From: Streptacidiphilus sp. ASG 303
GTDB lineage: Bacteria > Actinomycetota > Actinomycetes > Streptomycetales > Streptomycetaceae
Length of the DNA: 64,000 nt
Reading direction: 5' to 3'
Assembly (NCBI RefSeq): GCF_020991365.1
Contig: NZ_JAJLRA010000004.1
Span: 62,001 to 126,000 of the forward strand
Positions 27,912 through 41,937 of this stretch are shown in pieces. The position numbers were made by a program, and so were the translations under genes. Under the pieces are notes generated by a model. That model did no database searches, had not been told where the DNA came from, and saw only the letters and a list, made by a program, of their open reading frames with translations. Each line of letters starts with the position of its first letter. The stretch's first letter is position 1.

Positions 27912-27965
27912 CGGGCCGTGGCCCGACCACAGCGCGGCCGGGCCGTGGCCCGACCACAGCGCGGC
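27912..27965. repeat. 27-bp direct repeat downstream of dnaA
   Basis: Two identical 27-bp units at 27912-27938 and 27939-27965, with a degenerate third beginning. A second, 16-bp direct repeat (GCCGGAAAGCGGATGC-type, about 27990-28023) follows. Confidence 0.9.
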
Positions 27966-28050
27966 CGGGCCACGGCCGGAACCAGACGCACCGGAAAGCG
28001 GATGCGCCGGAAAGCGGATGCGCCGGGATCGGGGCGGACAGAGGCCCGCA

Positions 28051-28086
28051 GGAGGGGCGACGGGAGAGTTCTCCCGTCGCCCCTCC
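28051..28086. terminator. dnaA terminator
   Basis: A 16-bp perfect stem, 28051-28066 with 28071-28086, loop AGTT. It lies about 185 bp after the dnaA stop and marks the dnaA-side border of the box-rich origin. Confidence 0.85.
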
Positions 28087-28901
28087 GCCGTTCGGGGGGC
28101 AATCCGCTTTCGTACGGACGCCCGTCCATTCGAACGTTTCCGGTCGGCGACCGGGAATTCCACAGGAGGGGGTGTCGTCGGCCGTCCACACCCTGGGGAA
28201 CGCCCGGTTGTCCCGATCTCCTCCACACCCCTGCTCCCAGTAGGCTCGTCCCCCCAGCTCACCCGCCTGTGGGCTTGTGGGGAACCATTGTCCACAGGCT
28301 GTGGACGACTGGCGGGCCGTCAACACCTCGCCGCGGTTGTCCACTGCCCGTCCCCAGGACCAGCCGGTTTGTCCCCAGGTTCTCCACAGCGACGTCCACA
28401 GTTCGGCAAGCCGGGAGGGCCTTTCACCGGTGCGTGTGAAAGCGGTCACATCAAGGGGGAGGTGTGGCCGGTGGGTAACCTGGGTAAAACCTGTGGGCGA
28501 CCTTGGGGAGAACCTGGGGACCGCTGTGGAAGCGCTGTGGGGAAACCGGCCCCATCCACAGAAACGGCCTGTTCGTCCACCGCGCCGCCCACAGGACCGG
28601 TGGACAAAAAAGGGGCTCTGAGCTGCCCGGACAGGGTTTTCCACCTAATCCACAGCCCCTACTACTACCACCACCTATAGATCTCCCCGAGTTTCCTCTA
28701 ACAGGGGGCGGGGCGCCGATCTGTGGACGACGGCCGTGCGACATCCGTTCACCCCTCCTCCGGCCCGTCTGCCCCAGGTGTCGGCGGAGTGCGTCAGACT
28801 GTTCTCCGGCAGCAGGAGCGAGCCCGGTCCCCAGGAAGCCCCCAGGGGTGGGGACGGCCGGTCCGCGGAGAGCAGAGCAGGGACACAGGAGGCGGTGACC
28901 G

Positions 28902-30038
28902 GTGAAGTTCCGGGTGGAGCGTGACGTCCTGGCGGAGGCGGTGGCCTGGGCTGCGCGCAGCCTCCCGGCGCGGCCGCCGGTGCCCGTCCTCGCGGGCCTG
29001 CTGCTGACGGCCGAGGAGAACAGGCTGAGCCTGTCCGGCTTCGACTACGAGGTCTCGGCGCGGGTCGAGGCGGAGGCCGACGTCGAGGAGGCCGGCACCG
29101 TCCTGGTCTCCGGCCGGCTGCTCGCCGACATCTCCCGTGCACTTCCCAACAGGCCTGTGGAGATCTCCACCGACGGCGTGCGGGTCAGCGTGGTCTGCGG
29201 GTCCTCCCGGTTCACACTCCCCACCCTCCCTGTGGACGAGTACCCGGCGCTGCCGCAGATGCCCACCGCCACCGGCACGGTCTCCGGCGAGGTCTTCGCC
29301 GCCGCCGTCTCCCAGGTCGCCGTCGCGGCGGGCCGCGACGACACCCTGCCGGTGCTGACCGGTGTCCGGGTCGAGATCGAGGACGACCGGATCACCCTGG
29401 CCGCCACCGACCGCTACCGCTTCGCCGTGCGCGAGCTGCTGTGGAAGCCGGAGCAGCCGGGCCTGTCGGCGGTCGCCCTGGTGCCCGCCAAGACGCTCCT
29501 GGACACCGCCAGGTCGCTCGGCAGCGGCGACGTGGTCTCCATCGCGCTGGCCTCCGGCAAGGAGGGCGGCGGCGAGGGCCTGATCGGCTTCGAGGGCGCC
29601 GGGCGCCGCACCACCACGCGGCTGCTGGAGGGCGAGTTCCCGAAGTTCCGCAGCCTCTTCCCGACCGAGTTCAGCGCGGTCGCCACGATCGTCACCGCGC
29701 CGTTCGTGGAGGCCGTGAAGCGCGTCTCCCTCGTCGCGGAGCGCAACACCCCCGTCCGCCTGGGCTTCGAGCAGGGCGTGCTCACCCTGGAGGCGGGCTC
29801 CGGCGACGACGCCCAGGCCACCGAGCGGATCGACGCGGACCTGGAGGGCGACGACATCTCCATCGCCTTCAACCCGGCGTACCTGCTGGAGGGCCTGTCG
29901 GCGATCGACTCCCCCGTGGCGCAGCTGAGCTTCACGACCTCGACCAAGCCGGCCCTGCTCAGCGGCCGGCCGTCGGTCGACGCCGAGGCGGACGAGGCCT
30001 ACAAGTACCTGATCATGCCGGTGCGGCTCTCGGGCTGA
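28902..30038 (+). CDS. dnaN: DNA polymerase III sliding clamp (beta subunit)
   Basis: 378 residues, standard length. GTG start with GGAGG 8 bases upstream; N-terminus KFRVERDVLAEAVAWAARSL and C-terminus YKYLIMPVRLSG are typical of the clamp, which has three repeated subdomains. It forms the DNA-encircling dimer that tethers the polymerase. First gene to the right of oriC. A DnaA-box-like TGTGGACGA lies inside the gene at 29231-29239. Confidence 0.97.
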   Translation: MKFRVERDVLAEAVAWAARSLPARPPVPVLAGLLLTAEENRLSLSGFDYEVSARVEAEADVEEAGTVLVSGRLLADISRALPNRPVEISTDGVRVSVVCGSSRFTLPTLPVDEYPALPQMPTATGTVSGEVFAAAVSQVAVAAGRDDTLPVLTGVRVEIEDDRITLAATDRYRFAVRELLWKPEQPGLSAVALVPAKTLLDTARSLGSGDVVSIALASGKEGGGEGLIGFEGAGRRTTTRLLEGEFPKFRSLFPTEFSAVATIVTAPFVEAVKRVSLVAERNTPVRLGFEQGVLTLEAGSGDDAQATERIDADLEGDDISIAFNPAYLLEGLSAIDSPVAQLSFTTSTKPALLSGRPSVDAEADEAYKYLIMPVRLSG

Positions 30039-30051
30039 CCCGCCGCCGCAC

Positions 30052-30083
30052 ACCCGCGGGCCGCGCCTCGGCGGCCCGCGGGT
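30052..30083. terminator. Terminator after dnaN
   Basis: ACCCGCGGGCCGC at 30052-30064 pairs perfectly with 30071-30083 around a 6-base loop, 14 bp after the dnaN stop. Confidence 0.82.
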
Positions 30084-30249
30084 CCACAGCCTGGGGACGA
30101 CCGGGCCGTCGGCCTGGAATGCCGCCCCGCAGGGCAGGCGTTCCCCCGACGGCCCCTGCCCGCGGGGGAGCCGGACCTCCCCCGGCGTAGGCTCTGAGGT
30201 GCGGCAACGGGGCCGTCGTCAGGCACGTCGACACACGTAAGGACTTGTC

Positions 30250-31182
30250 ATGGAGCTCGGTCTCATCGGTCTCGGCAAGATGGGCGGGAACATGCGCGAG
30301 CGCATCCGCCGCGCGGGCCACACCGTCGTCGGGTACGACCGCAACCCCGACCTCGCCGACGTCCACAGCCTCCAGGAGCTGGTGGACAAGCTCCAGGGCC
30401 CCCGCGTCGTCTGGGTGATGGTCCCGGCGGGCGAGCCGACCCAGCAGACCGTCGACCAGCTCGCCGAGATGCTCTCGCCCGGCGACGTCGTCGTCGACGG
30501 CGGCAACTCCCGGTGGACCGACGACATCGCCCACGCCGAGGCGCTCGCCGCCAAGGGCATCGGCTTCGTCGACGCGGGCGTCTCCGGCGGCGTCTGGGGC
30601 CTGGAGAACGGCTACGCCCTCATGGTCGGCGGCGAGGCCGAGCACGTCGCGCGCGTCCAGCCGGTCTTCGACGCCCTCAAGCCGGCCGGCGAGTACGGCT
30701 TCGTGCACGCGGGCAAGGTCGGCGCGGGCCACTTCGCCAAGATGGTCCACAACGGCATCGAGTACGCCCTGATGCAGGCCTACGCCGAGGGCTGGGAGCT
30801 CCTGGAGGCCGCCGAGGTCACCACCAACGTGCACGAGATCTTCCGCTCCTGGAAGGAGGGCACGGTCATCCGCTCCTGGCTGCTCGACCTGGCCGTCCGC
30901 GCCATGGACGAGGACGAGCACCTGGAGGGCCTGCGGGGCTACGCCGAGGACTCCGGCGAGGGCCGCTGGACCGTCGAGGCCGCCATCGACCACGCGGTGC
31001 CGCTGCCCGCCATCACCGCCTCCCTCTTCGCCCGCTTCTCGTCCCGCCAGGACGACTCGCCGCAGATGAAGATGATCGCCGCGCTGCGCAACCAGTTCGG
31101 CGGCCACGCCGTCACCGCCGTCAGCGACCACAAGGGCGCGGACGCCCCGGGCGCCGACGTCGAGCCGCCGGCCGTCTCCTGA
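30250..31182 (+). CDS. gnd: 6-phosphogluconate dehydrogenase, decarboxylating (short form)
   Basis: 310 residues; the short, ~300-residue class, often NAD-preferring, rather than the ~470-residue enzyme. Oxidises 6-phosphogluconate to ribulose 5-phosphate in the pentose phosphate pathway. Rossmann motif GLIGLGKMGGNM, substrate-binding DAGVSGGVWGLENGYALMVGG-type block and GAGHFAKMVHNGIEYALMQA with the catalytic Lys. ATG 30250 follows AAGGA at 6 bases. It sits between dnaN and recF, a placement known in Streptomyces. Confidence 0.94.
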   Translation: MELGLIGLGKMGGNMRERIRRAGHTVVGYDRNPDLADVHSLQELVDKLQGPRVVWVMVPAGEPTQQTVDQLAEMLSPGDVVVDGGNSRWTDDIAHAEALAAKGIGFVDAGVSGGVWGLENGYALMVGGEAEHVARVQPVFDALKPAGEYGFVHAGKVGAGHFAKMVHNGIEYALMQAYAEGWELLEAAEVTTNVHEIFRSWKEGTVIRSWLLDLAVRAMDEDEHLEGLRGYAEDSGEGRWTVEAAIDHAVPLPAITASLFARFSSRQDDSPQMKMIAALRNQFGGHAVTAVSDHKGADAPGADVEPPAVS

Positions 31183-31245
31183 CCCGTCCGCACCCACCGG
31201 AGAGGAAGCCAGCGCGGGCGCAGACCCCCGCGCGCACCGCACACC

Positions 31246-32379
31246 ATGCACGTCGCGCACCTGTCGCTCGCCGACTTCCGCTCCTACGCCCGGGCCGAGG
31301 TGTCCCTCGACCCGGGCGTGACGGCCTTCGTGGGCCCCAACGGCCAGGGCAAGACCAACCTGGTCGAGGCCGTGGGCTACCTCGCGACCCTGGGCAGCCA
31401 CCGGGTGGCCGCGGACGCCCCGCTGGTCCGGCTCGGCGCCGAGCGGGCCGTGGTGCGGGGCAGCGTCGTCCAGGACGGCCGGTCGACCCTGATCGAGCTG
31501 GAGATCAACCCGGGGAGGGCCAACCGGGCCCGGATCAACCGCTCGTCCAACGTCCGGCCGCGCGACGTGCTGGGGCTGCTCCGCACCGTGCTGTTCGCCC
31601 CGGAGGACCTCGCCCTGGTCAAGGGCGACCCGGGGGAGCGGCGCCGCTTCCTCGACGAGCTGCTGACCGCCCGCACCCCCCGGCTGGCGGGCGTCCGGCA
31701 GGACTACGAGCGGGTGCTCAAGCAGCGCAACGCCCTGCTGCGGACCGCCGCCATGGCCCGCCGGGCGGGCGGCGGCCGCGCGGACCTGTCCACCCTGGAC
31801 GTCTGGGACGGGCACCTGGCCCGCGCGGGCGCCGAGCTGACCGCGTTCCGGCTCCAGCTCGTGGCGGCGCTCCAGCCGCTGGTGGAGAAGGCGTACGAGC
31901 AGCTCGCCCCGGGCGGCGGGCCCACCGCGCTGGAGTACCGCAGCTCGGTGGAGGGCCCGGTCCCGGCCTCCCGCGAGGAGGCGTACGAGGCGCTGGGGGC
32001 CGCGCTGGCCGCCTCGCGCCGCCAGGAGGTCGAGCGGGGGGTCACCCTGGTCGGCCCGCACCGGGACGACCTGCTGCTGAAGCTGGGTCCGCTGCCCGCC
32101 AAGGGCTACGCGAGCCACGGCGAGTCCTGGTCGTACGCCCTCGCACTGCGGCTGGCCTCGTACGAGCTGCTGCGCGCCGACGGCGGGGAGCCCGTGCTGG
32201 TGCTGGACGACGTCTTCGCCGAGCTCGACAGCCGGCGCCGCGACCGGCTGGCGGAGCTGGTCGCCCCCGGTGAGCAGGTGCTGGTGACGGCGGCGGTGGG
32301 GGAGGACGTGCCGCGCGCCCTGGCGGGGGCCCGCTTCGCGGTGGCGGACGGCGACGTGCGCCGCGTCACCGGTGGGTGA
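31246..32379 (+). CDS. recF: DNA replication and repair protein RecF
   Basis: 377 residues. An SMC-like ATPase that loads RecA at single-strand gaps. Walker [10 protein letters not shown] near residue 29, ABC-type signature [21 protein letters not shown], and Walker [13 protein letters not shown]; all intact and of normal length. N-terminus [19 protein letters not shown] is typical. The ATG has only a weak Shine-Dalgarno sequence. Confidence 0.95.
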   Translation: MHVAHLSLADFRSYARAEVSLDPGVTAFVGPNGQGKTNLVEAVGYLATLGSHRVAADAPLVRLGAERAVVRGSVVQDGRSTLIELEINPGRANRARINRSSNVRPRDVLGLLRTVLFAPEDLALVKGDPGERRRFLDELLTARTPRLAGVRQDYERVLKQRNALLRTAAMARRAGGGRADLSTLDVWDGHLARAGAELTAFRLQLVAALQPLVEKAYEQLAPGGGPTALEYRSSVEGPVPASREEAYEALGAALAASRRQEVERGVTLVGPHRDDLLLKLGPLPAKGYASHGESWSYALALRLASYELLRADGGEPVLVLDDVFAELDSRRRDRLAELVAPGEQVLVTAAVGEDVPRALAGARFAVADGDVRRVTGG

Positions 32380-32411
32380 CGGAGCCGCCGCGGCCCGGTC
32401 CGGGCGCCTAG

Positions 32412-35411
<3,000 letters not shown>

Positions 35412-35468
35412 CCCCCCACCCCGGTCGGACCCCCAGGACAGCAGCGCGCGAAAGGAAACTGACCAGCA

Positions 35469-38144
<2,676 letters not shown>

Positions 38145-38165
38145 ACCTCGACTCCCAGCCGGCAC

Positions 38166-38208
38166 GGCCGGACGGCACCGCGGCACCCGCCGCGGACGCC
38201 GTCCGGCC
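38166..38208. terminator. Terminator after gyrA
   Basis: GGCCGGACGGC at 38166-38176 pairs with 38198-38208; the intervening sequence can extend the fold with CCGCGG/CCGCGG. Confidence 0.7.
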
Positions 38209-38308
38209 GGTCGGCTGACCGCCGTCGGGCGCCCCGCCCGGCGGTGGGACCATCTGGACCGACCAGGGCGGAGACAGCCGGCCTGGAGGGAACTGCGGGA
38301 GGACCAGG

Positions 38309-39097
38309 GTGAGTGGAGCCACGGGCGCTGCGGGCGGCGGAGCCGCCGGGGGCCGCAAGGGGTCCGCACAGGCCGGGAGCCAGGGCGGACACCAGGCGCC
38401 CGGCGGAGCGCGCCGTCCGTCCGGTGAGCAGCCGGCGGCCTCGACCTCGCTGATGCCCCCGGTGGCCGACGCCCGGCCGGGCGGCCCTGCCCCCGCGCCG
38501 GGACAGGGCGCCGCCGGCGGCTACGGCTATCCTCCCCAGCCCCCGCAGACGCCCCCCTCCGGCGGCGCCGCGGCGGCGTCCGCCCCGGCGGCGGGGAACG
38601 CCGCGACGGGCTACTCGCAGCCCACCACGTACACCAAGGGGCAGCGCACCCCGCCCCGGGGCACCCGCACCGGCGGGACGGCCGCCCCCCGCCGGTCCGC
38701 CGCGGCCGCGGGCCCGGCCTCGGCCCGCACCCGCAAGGCCCGGCTGCGGGTGACCAAGGTGGACCCCTGGTCGGTGATGAAGGTCAGCTTCCTGCTCTCC
38801 ATCGCCCTGGGCGTCGTCACCATCGTCGCGTCCTGCGTGCTCTGGATGGTGCTCGACGGCATCGGCGTCTTCGACTCCGTCGGCGGCACCCTCAAGGACG
38901 TGACCGGCTCCGACAGCAGCCAGGGCTTCGACCTGCAGTCGTTCCTGAGCTTCGGCAAGACCTTCATGTTCAGCACGATCATCGCGGTCGTGGACGTGGT
39001 CCTGCTGACGGCCCTCGCCACGCTGGGCGCCTTCATCTACAACACCGTCGCCGACTTCACCGGCGGTGTGGAGGTCACCCTCGCCGAGGAGGAGTGA
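38309..39097 (+). CDS. DUF3566 membrane protein
   Basis: 262 residues, GTG 38309 after GGGAGG. Residues 1-~140 are Ala/Gly/Pro-rich and disordered. The C-terminal DUF3566 domain (RLRVTKVDPWSVMKVSFLLSIALGVV...) has two membrane helices and ends with NTVADFTGGVEVTLAEEE. It follows gyrA in most actinobacteria; M. tuberculosis Rv0007 is the counterpart and has been placed with the divisome (known with modest certainty). Function is otherwise unknown. Confidence 0.9.
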   Translation: MSGATGAAGGGAAGGRKGSAQAGSQGGHQAPGGARRPSGEQPAASTSLMPPVADARPGGPAPAPGQGAAGGYGYPPQPPQTPPSGGAAAASAPAAGNAATGYSQPTTYTKGQRTPPRGTRTGGTAAPRRSAAAAGPASARTRKARLRVTKVDPWSVMKVSFLLSIALGVVTIVASCVLWMVLDGIGVFDSVGGTLKDVTGSDSSQGFDLQSFLSFGKTFMFSTIIAVVDVVLLTALATLGAFIYNTVADFTGGVEVTLAEEE

Positions 39098-39115
39098 CCT
39101 CCTGCCCGGCCCCCG

Positions 39116-39155
39116 CCGCGGGCCCGGACCGGCACCCGCCGGTCCGGGCCCGCGG
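39116..39155. terminator. Terminator after the DUF3566 gene
   Basis: A 17-bp perfect stem, 39116-39132 with 39139-39155, loop of 6 bases. Confidence 0.85.
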
Positions 39156-39248
39156 TGCGTCGGGGGCCGCGTCGGGGGCCGTGGCGGGCCGGAGGGGAAG
39201 GTCGGCACTTTGCGATGGTGGGGTCGTGCGGCACGCGGGGATACGGAT

Positions 39249-39278
39249 TTGGGCGTTCGGCCCTCGATCCGCTAATCT
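39249..39278 (+). promoter_or_regulatory. Promoter of tRNA-Ile
   Basis: TTGGGC (39249-39254) and TAATCT (39273-39278) with an 18-bp spacer, 14 bp before the mature tRNA 5' end. Good vegetative-type match. Confidence 0.65.
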
Positions 39279-39291
39279 TTCAGTGCAGCGC

Positions 39292-39365
39292 GGGGCTATA
39301 GCTCAGACGGTTAGAGCGCTTCCCTGATAAGGAAGAGGCCACAGGTTCAAGTCCTGTTAGCCCCA
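39292..39365 (+). tRNA. tRNA-Ile (GAU)
   Basis: 74 bases. Acceptor GGGGCTA pairs with TAGCCCC (39358-39364), discriminator A. Anticodon stem CTTCC/GGAAG encloses CTGATAA with anticodon GAT; T-loop TTCAAGT in ACAGG/CCTGT. CCA is not encoded. Confidence 0.97.
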
Positions 39366-39371
39366 CCGCGT

Positions 39372-39403
39372 GAAGGGCCTCGGGAGGTTTCCCGGGGCCC
39401 TTC
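39372..39403. terminator. Terminator after tRNA-Ile
   Basis: 39372-39385 pairs with 39390-39403 over 14 positions with one G-T, 4-base loop. Confidence 0.85.
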
Positions 39404-39406
39404 GGC

Positions 39407-39676
39407 ATGTGCGGCCGGCGCGACCGCCCGGCCGCTGCCGCGACACGGGCGGGGGTCCGGGTGCTCAGTGCGCTGCGCCGGCTCGGCAGGGTGTTCATGC
39501 TGCTGTCGGGCGTCCTCTGGTTCGGCCACCGCGTGGTGGTGGGCCACGGTTTCGTGAGGGTCGCGTCGGCCGCGGTCCTCCTGGCCATGGCGGTGACCGC
39601 CGCCCTGGAGGGGTGGGACGCCGTCCGCCCGCGCCGTCGGCGGAGGAAGGCCCGCGTGCGTGACGGCGGCGGCTGA
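39407..39676 (+). CDS. Possible small membrane protein
   Basis: An open frame of 89 codons with two hydrophobic stretches (RVFMLLSGVLWFGHRVVVG and VRVASAAVLLAMAVTAALE) and a basic C-terminus, fitting a two-helix membrane protein. An internal GTG at 39461 (VLSALRRLG) could be the start. No clear Shine-Dalgarno sequence at either position and no family recognised; it fills most of the otherwise empty spacer between the tRNA-Ile terminator and the DLW-39 gene. Confidence 0.4.
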   Translation: MCGRRDRPAAAATRAGVRVLSALRRLGRVFMLLSGVLWFGHRVVVGHGFVRVASAAVLLAMAVTAALEGWDAVRPRRRRRKARVRDGGG

Positions 39677-39872
39677 CGCGTGCTGCTGACGGCGGGTCGG
39701 CGGTCGGGGGCCGCCAGGAGACGGGTGTGTATCATCGGCCGCACGGCGGTTGCCACCACGGCCGCCCGTTTACGCACTCGCACACACGCGGACCCCGCAG
39801 GACCGGCCGGACCCATGGACGGCCGGGTCGGCCCGGCGGAGCCCCACACGCTAAGAAGGACGAGGTCGCGCG

Positions 39873-40010
39873 GTGAAGAAGCTCCTCCTGATCGCCCTGG
39901 CCGCAGTCGGCGGTTACTTCGTGTACCGCCAGGTCCAGGCGGACCGCGCCGAGCAGGACCTGTGGACCGAGGCCACCGACCCGGTCCCGGCCGGCGCGGG
40001 CGCCCGCTGA
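39873..40010 (+). CDS. DLW-39 family micro-protein
   Basis: 45 residues, GTG 39873 after AGAAGGACGAGG. Sequence begins MKKLLLIALAAVGGYFVYRQ and has the characteristic DLW near position 29 (EQDLWTEATDP), with a C-terminal GAR tail. One N-terminal membrane helix. The family is named for length and the DLW motif and lies between tRNA-Ile and tRNA-Ala in many actinobacteria; function unknown. Confidence 0.9.
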   Translation: MKKLLLIALAAVGGYFVYRQVQADRAEQDLWTEATDPVPAGAGAR

Positions 40011-40108
40011 GAAGCGGCACCCCCACAGACACCGGACGACCCCGGCCCCTGCGGCCGGGGTCTCGCCGTCTCTGCGCGGGGCGGGTCCGCGTCGTCCCCG
40101 AGGCCGCT

Positions 40109-40122
40109 GTTTCACGTGAAAC
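40109..40122. other. parS: parS site right of oriC
   Basis: Perfect GTTTCACGTGAAAC palindrome in the spacer between the DLW-39 gene and tRNA-Ala. It is the only parS seen on the dnaN side of the origin in this window. Confidence 0.92.
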
Positions 40123-40248
40123 AACGCCCGCCCGGGGCACCCCCGGTGCGGCCCGTCCGCCGCTCCGGGAGACCGGGCCGGACACCTGCTCAAGTTTGGG
40201 CCGCGGACCGGGTACCCTGGTGCGCGGCGGATCCCGCGGGACCGCCGA

Positions 40249-40321
40249 GGGGCCTTAGCTCAGTTGGTAGAGCGCCGTCTTTGCATGGCGGATGTCAGGG
40301 GTTCGACTCCCCTAGGCTCCA
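40249..40321 (+). tRNA. tRNA-Ala (UGC)
   Basis: 73 bases. Acceptor GGGGCCT pairs with AGGCTCC (one G-T), discriminator A. Anticodon stem CCGTC/GGCGG around TTTGCAT, anticodon TGC. T-loop GTTCGAC within AGGGG/CCCCT. CCA is not encoded. TACCCT at 40213-40218 may be the promoter -10; no good -35. Confidence 0.97.
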
Positions 40322-40331
40322 CAGCGCCACC

Positions 40332-40364
40332 GAGCCCCGGTCTGCACCGTGCAGACCGGGGCTC
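40332..40364. terminator. Terminator after tRNA-Ala
   Basis: Perfect 14-bp stem, 40332-40345 with 40351-40364, 5-base loop. Confidence 0.87.
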
Positions 40365-40386
40365 GGCCGTATCCGAAGGGGGCCCC

Positions 40387-41739
40387 GTGGCCGGGTCGGT
40401 CGTCCTGCTCCTCCTGCTCCTCCTGGTCGTGGTGGCGGTGCTCGGCGCCGCCCATGTGTACCTGTGGCGGCGTCTGGTGCGCGACGTGACCGCCTCACGC
40501 CCGCTGCGGCGCGCCGGCGCGGTCGCGGCGGCGGTGCTGACACTCCTGGTCCCGGCCACGCTCGCCGGCACCCGCCTCCTCGGGCCGCTGCGCTCCGCCT
40601 GGCTGGCCTGGCCCGGCTTCCTGTGGATGGCGCTGCTCTTCTACCTGGTGCTGGCCCTGGCCGTCCTGGAGCTGCCCCGCCTGGTCCTGATGAGGACGGC
40701 GGGCCGCTCCCGGCCCGCGGCCGCCGACCCGCAGGAGGAGCGGGTGCCGGTACCGGCCGTGGCGGGCGGTCCGTCGGCCGGGCCGGCCGTGGCGGCTGGC
40801 GCGGCCGGGGGTGCCCCGCCGGCGGACGCCGCGGGCCCCCGGGCCGCCGGGGACGGCCAGGGCACCCGGGAGGCCCCGGCCCCCGCGCCGGTGGGCCGCC
40901 GCCTGCTGATCGCCCGCGGCGCCGCGCTCGCCGCCGGTGCGGCGGCCGCCGCCACGGTCGGCCACGGGCTGTACCGGGGGCTGGGCGCACCCGACGTGAA
41001 GGTGGTCCGCATCGGCCTGAAACGCCTGGATCCGCGGCTGGCGGGCTTCCGCATCACCATGGCGAGCGACATCCACCTCGGCCCGATCCTCGGCCGCTCC
41101 CACACCGAGCGGATCGTCCGCCTGGTCAACGCCACCTCGCCCGACGTGGTGGCCGTGGTGGGCGACCTGGCCGACGGCTCCGCCGCCGAACTGGGCCCGG
41201 CCGCCGAGCCCCTGGCGCGGCTGACGCCCCGGCACGGCGCCTTCTTCGTCACCGGCAACCACGACTACCTCTCCGGTGCGGACGCCTGGATCGAGGAACT
41301 GGCCGGCTTCGGGGTCCGGACCCTCCGCAACGAGCACCTGGAGATCGCCCGCGGCGCTGCCGCCTTCGACCTCGCGGGCGTCAACGACGTCACCGGCGCC
41401 TCCCACCACGACGGACCGGACTTCGACGCCGCACTGCGCGACCGCGACCCCTCCCGGGCGGTGGTCCTGCTGGCCCACCAGCCGGTGCAGGTGCACGAGG
41501 CCGTGCGGCACGGCGTGGACCTCCAGCTCTCCGGCCACACGCACGGCGGGCAGCTCGCCCCCTTCGACCTGGCGGTGCGGCTCCAGCAGCCCGTCGTCGC
41601 GGGCCTCGCCCGCATGCCGGGCGGCGGCGGCCGCCCGGACACCCAGCTGTACGTCTCGCGGGGGGCGGGCGCGTGGGGTCCGCCGGTCCGGGTCGGCGCG
41701 CCGCCGGACATCACCGTGATCGAGCTCCACCCGGCCTGA
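40387..41739 (+). CDS. Membrane-bound metallophosphoesterase
   Basis: 450 residues from GTG 40387 (AGGGGGCCCC upstream); the frame is open to 40264 but that part overlaps the tRNA-Ala gene. Three to four N-terminal membrane helices, a Pro/Ala-rich linker, a further hydrophobic segment (LIARGAALAAGAAAAATVG, Tat-like RR before it), then a calcineurin-like domain with all metal ligands: SDIHLGP (DxH), GDLADG, GNHDYLSG, and GHTHGGQ. It hydrolyses a phosphoester at the outer face of the membrane; the substrate is unknown. Confidence 0.9.
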   Translation: MAGSVVLLLLLLLVVVAVLGAAHVYLWRRLVRDVTASRPLRRAGAVAAAVLTLLVPATLAGTRLLGPLRSAWLAWPGFLWMALLFYLVLALAVLELPRLVLMRTAGRSRPAAADPQEERVPVPAVAGGPSAGPAVAAGAAGGAPPADAAGPRAAGDGQGTREAPAPAPVGRRLLIARGAALAAGAAAAATVGHGLYRGLGAPDVKVVRIGLKRLDPRLAGFRITMASDIHLGPILGRSHTERIVRLVNATSPDVVAVVGDLADGSAAELGPAAEPLARLTPRHGAFFVTGNHDYLSGADAWIEELAGFGVRTLRNEHLEIARGAAAFDLAGVNDVTGASHHDGPDFDAALRDRDPSRAVVLLAHQPVQVHEAVRHGVDLQLSGHTHGGQLAPFDLAVRLQQPVVAGLARMPGGGGRPDTQLYVSRGAGAWGPPVRVGAPPDITVIELHPA

Positions 41740-41818
41740 GCGTCCCCCCGGGCGCCGGCCACCGACCGCTGCCGGTACCGGCCGTCGCCGGCACCGGTCC
41801 GCGCGCGGCGCGGCGGGG

Positions 41819-41884
41819 TGCGACGCGACGGGGCGGGGTACGGCGTGGTGCGACGCGGCGGGGCGGGGTACGGCGCGGTGCGGC
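41819..41884. repeat. 30-bp direct repeat before the NAD-binding gene
   Basis: Two full 30-bp units at 41819 and 41849 with two differences, and a degenerate third start at 41879. Intergenic, GC-rich. Confidence 0.8.
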
Positions 41885-41937
41885 ACGGAAGGGGGAGGCC
41901 GGGATCGTCGGGGCCGCCGCCGGGGTAGCAGCCCTCC

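Larger units (their letters stand above)
27866..28901. other. oriC: Origin of replication oriC
   Basis: The 1036-bp dnaA-dnaN spacer. By eye it has about 17 nine-mers within two mismatches of TTGTCCACA on both strands. The perfect one is at 28288-28296; single-mismatch boxes are at 28300 (minus), 28337, 28369, 28380, 28599 (minus) and 28722 (minus). They lie mainly in two groups, 28180-28400 and 28490-28730, separated by a box-poor stretch (28401-28490), the layout known for S. coelicolor/S. lividans. Relatively AT-rich tracts occur at 28430-28490 and 28637-28700. The dnaA-proximal 200 bp carry repeats and a terminator instead. Confidence 0.95.

Noticed and set aside
28421-28444. CTTTCACCGGTGCGTGTGAAAG as a degenerate parS
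   Set aside because: The CACGTG core is missing; only the outer arms are complementary.
27866-28901. Short open frames in oriC (e.g. 27918-28439, 28277-28621)
   Set aside because: They run through DnaA boxes in both directions, have no Shine-Dalgarno sequence and no family resemblance.
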